DNA from: Pseudomonadota bacterium | GTDB taxonomy: Bacteria; Pseudomonadota; Gammaproteobacteria; Burkholderiales; Burkholderiaceae_C | DNA: 7,570 nucleotides | Direction: 5' to 3' | Assembly (NCBI GenBank): GCA_023410975.1 | Contig: JAEYPG010000592.1 | Coordinates: 1-7,570 of the forward strand | Shown here: in pieces, positions 5,433 to 7,570 of the stretch | Layout of the letters: the number at the start of each line of letters is the position of its first letter | Numbering within the stretch: the first letter of the stretch is position 1 | Program-made: the position numbers and the translations under genes | The notes under the pieces: generated by a model | Database searches by the model: none | Told to the model about the DNA's origin: nothing | The model's input: the letters and a program-made list of their open reading frames with translations, nothing else

Positions 5433-6146
5433 ATGGATGCCGCCCTCGTCTTGAGCGCCCTGCTGATGGGCCTGGCCGGATCGCCCCACTGCGTGGCCAT
5501 GTGCGGCGCAGCCTGCACCGCGCTGGCCGGGCGCTGCGGGGCAGGGCGGCCGCAGCAGGCGCTGCTGGGCTTCCACCTCGGCCGGTTGCTGGGCTACTCG
5601 GCTGCCGGCGCGGTCGCGGCCGGCAGCGTGTCGCTGCTGGCCCAGTTCTCGCAGTTGACGCCGGCCCTGCGGCCCCTGTGGACACTGGTGCACGTCGCGG
5701 CTCTTGGGCTGGGCGTGTGGTTATTGGTGAAGGGCAAGCAACCGCAGTGGATCGAGAACCTCGGTCGCGGCACGCGGCTTGCGCCAGCGGCGGCCTCCGC
5801 AGCGGGTGGCGGTTGGCAGCCGATGCTCGGTCCGCTCAAGGCCGGGTTGGCCGGCTCGGCCTGGGTGGCTTGGCCTTGCGGGCTGCTGCAGTCGGCCCTG
5901 GTGGTGGCTGCGCTGGGCCAGCAGGCGGCTTCCGGTGCGCTGATCATGGCCGGCTTCGCGCTGGGCTCCTCGCTGGGTCTGTGGCTGGGCTCGGCTCTGT
6001 GGTGGCGGCTGGGTGCACCGGGTTCGCGCTGGCTGGCCTCGGGCGGCTGGGCCGTCCGCTTGGCGGGCTTGGGCCTTGCGGGCGCATCGGCCTGGGCGCT
6101 GGGCCATGGCCTGTGGCAGCGTATCGCCGACTGGTGCGCCAGCTGA
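5433..6146 (+). CDS. DsbD_2/TauE-SafE-type membrane protein of the cbb3-hemN neighbourhood
   Basis: This 237-residue polytopic membrane protein has about six hydrophobic segments (roughly 4-17, 42-70, 82-99, 147-162, 168-190 and 208-228). The first carries GSPHCVAMCG, with H19, C20, M23 and C24 followed by C28. The family usually shows G-x-x-H-C-x-x-M-C-G here. A second motif, W147-P148-C149-G150, matches the conserved PCG of the same family. These proteins are often labelled sulfite exporter TauE/SafE or DsbD_2 domain. From memory, Pseudomonas aeruginosa has a relative beside hemN and the cbb3 assembly genes, which points to metal handling or thiol chemistry for oxidase assembly rather than sulfite export. 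The function is not established. It starts 47 bases after hemN and may share its transcript; no strong ribosome binding site is visible. Confidence 0.85.
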   Translation: MDAALVLSALLMGLAGSPHCVAMCGAACTALAGRCGAGRPQQALLGFHLGRLLGYSAAGAVAAGSVSLLAQFSQLTPALRPLWTLVHVAALGLGVWLLVKGKQPQWIENLGRGTRLAPAAASAAGGGWQPMLGPLKAGLAGSAWVAWPCGLLQSALVVAALGQQAASGALIMAGFALGSSLGLWLGSALWWRLGAPGSRWLASGGWAVRLAGLGLAGASAWALGHGLWQRIADWCAS

Positions 6147-6245
6147 GCGCACCACCGGGTCTTCCCCAGGGGCGGGGAACGGACGCCGTCAACTTCGCGT
6201 CAACCTCGACTGCAATGCTGTTTCGGTTTCGCCCAAGAGCTTTCA

Positions 6246-6268
6246 AGTCTTATGTAAGACATAGGACT
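6246..6268. promoter_or_regulatory. Palindromic operator-like site upstream of icd
   Basis: AGTCTTATGT (6246-6255) and ACATAGGACT (6259-6268) are inverted repeats matching at 9 of 10 positions, with AAG between them. Within it, GTCTTA-TG-TAAGAC (6247-6260) is a smaller perfect palindrome. It is AT-rich compared with its surroundings. It lies where the -35 region of the icd promoter should be, as expected of a dimeric regulator's site. Which protein binds is unknown; I recall similar CTTATRTAAG palindromes before TCA-cycle genes of betaproteobacteria, possibly for a GntR-type regulator, but cannot verify this. Confidence 0.6.
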
Positions 6269-6283
6269 CAGGATCGCGTCGAA

Positions 6284-6289
6284 TAGAAT
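6284..6289 (+). promoter_or_regulatory. Probable -10 element of the icd promoter
   Basis: TAGAAT matches TATAAT at 5 of 6 positions and lies 40 bases before the icd ATG. No good -35 hexamer is found at 16-18 bases upstream; that place is taken by the palindrome at 6246-6268. This suggests that an activator helps the polymerase or that a repressor occludes it. Confidence 0.5.
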
Positions 6290-6329
6290 CGCGGTCTCAT
6301 TCCACAACCCCACGCCGGAGCGAGTTTTC

Positions 6330-7570
<1,241 letters not shown>

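Noticed and set aside
6164..6181. TTCCCC/GGGGAA hairpin after the TauE/SafE-like gene as a terminator
   Set aside because: The stem is only six pairs and no T-tract follows, so intrinsic termination is not supported.
5312..6286. Plus-strand open frame of 324 codons overlapping the end of hemN and the TauE/SafE-like gene
   Set aside because: It is the wrong frame across two supported genes. Its translation is rich in Gly, Arg and Ala without membrane pattern or motif.

Overview
This is a high-GC window that looks like a chromosome segment of a betaproteobacterium, most likely Burkholderiales and near Comamonadaceae. I infer this from protein similarity recalled from memory and from gene order, not from a search. 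The theme is microaerobic respiration and its control. The gene families are almost all well known, and I found no convincing undescribed system. The points of interest lie in the intergenic DNA and in two small membrane proteins.

Layout. Bases 1-2217 hold the structural operon of the cbb3-type cytochrome c oxidase: the 3' end of ccoN, then complete ccoO, ccoQ and ccoP, all on the plus strand with good ribosome binding sites. After ccoP come a stem-loop with a GCGA tetraloop and a strong intrinsic terminator (2285-2327). Next are two small plus-strand membrane-protein genes: a 96-residue FixH-like protein (2358-2648) and a 91-residue two-helix protein of unknown function (2700-2975), the latter with an almost perfect Shine-Dalgarno sequence. 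The cuproprotein-assembly gene ccoG, often found between ccoP and fixH, is absent here. A hairpin at 2995-3033 ends transcription from both sides.

Bases 3062-3877 (minus strand) encode an FNR-family oxygen sensor with all four iron-sulfur cysteines. It is divergent from hemN (3976-5385), the oxygen-independent coproporphyrinogen III oxidase/dehydrogenase of haem synthesis. The shared control region carries a 9-of-10 match to the FNR consensus (3929-3942), a perfect 9-bp inverted repeat overlapping it (3933-3955), and a second FNR-like site lying over the fnr ribosome binding site (3876-3889). After hemN comes a DsbD_2/TauE-SafE-type membrane protein with a His/Cys/Met cluster (5433-6146). The window ends inside icd, NADP-dependent isocitrate dehydrogenase. 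A near-perfect 23-bp palindrome lies just upstream of the icd -10 element.

How the genes work together. FNR senses low oxygen and, in relatives, activates both the cbb3 oxidase genes and hemN. HemN keeps haem synthesis running without oxygen, supplying the haems that CcoN, CcoO and CcoP need. The FixH-like and TauE/SafE-like proteins are plausibly linked to oxidase assembly or copper handling. icd is a housekeeping TCA-cycle gene with its own promoter and probably an unrelated regulon.
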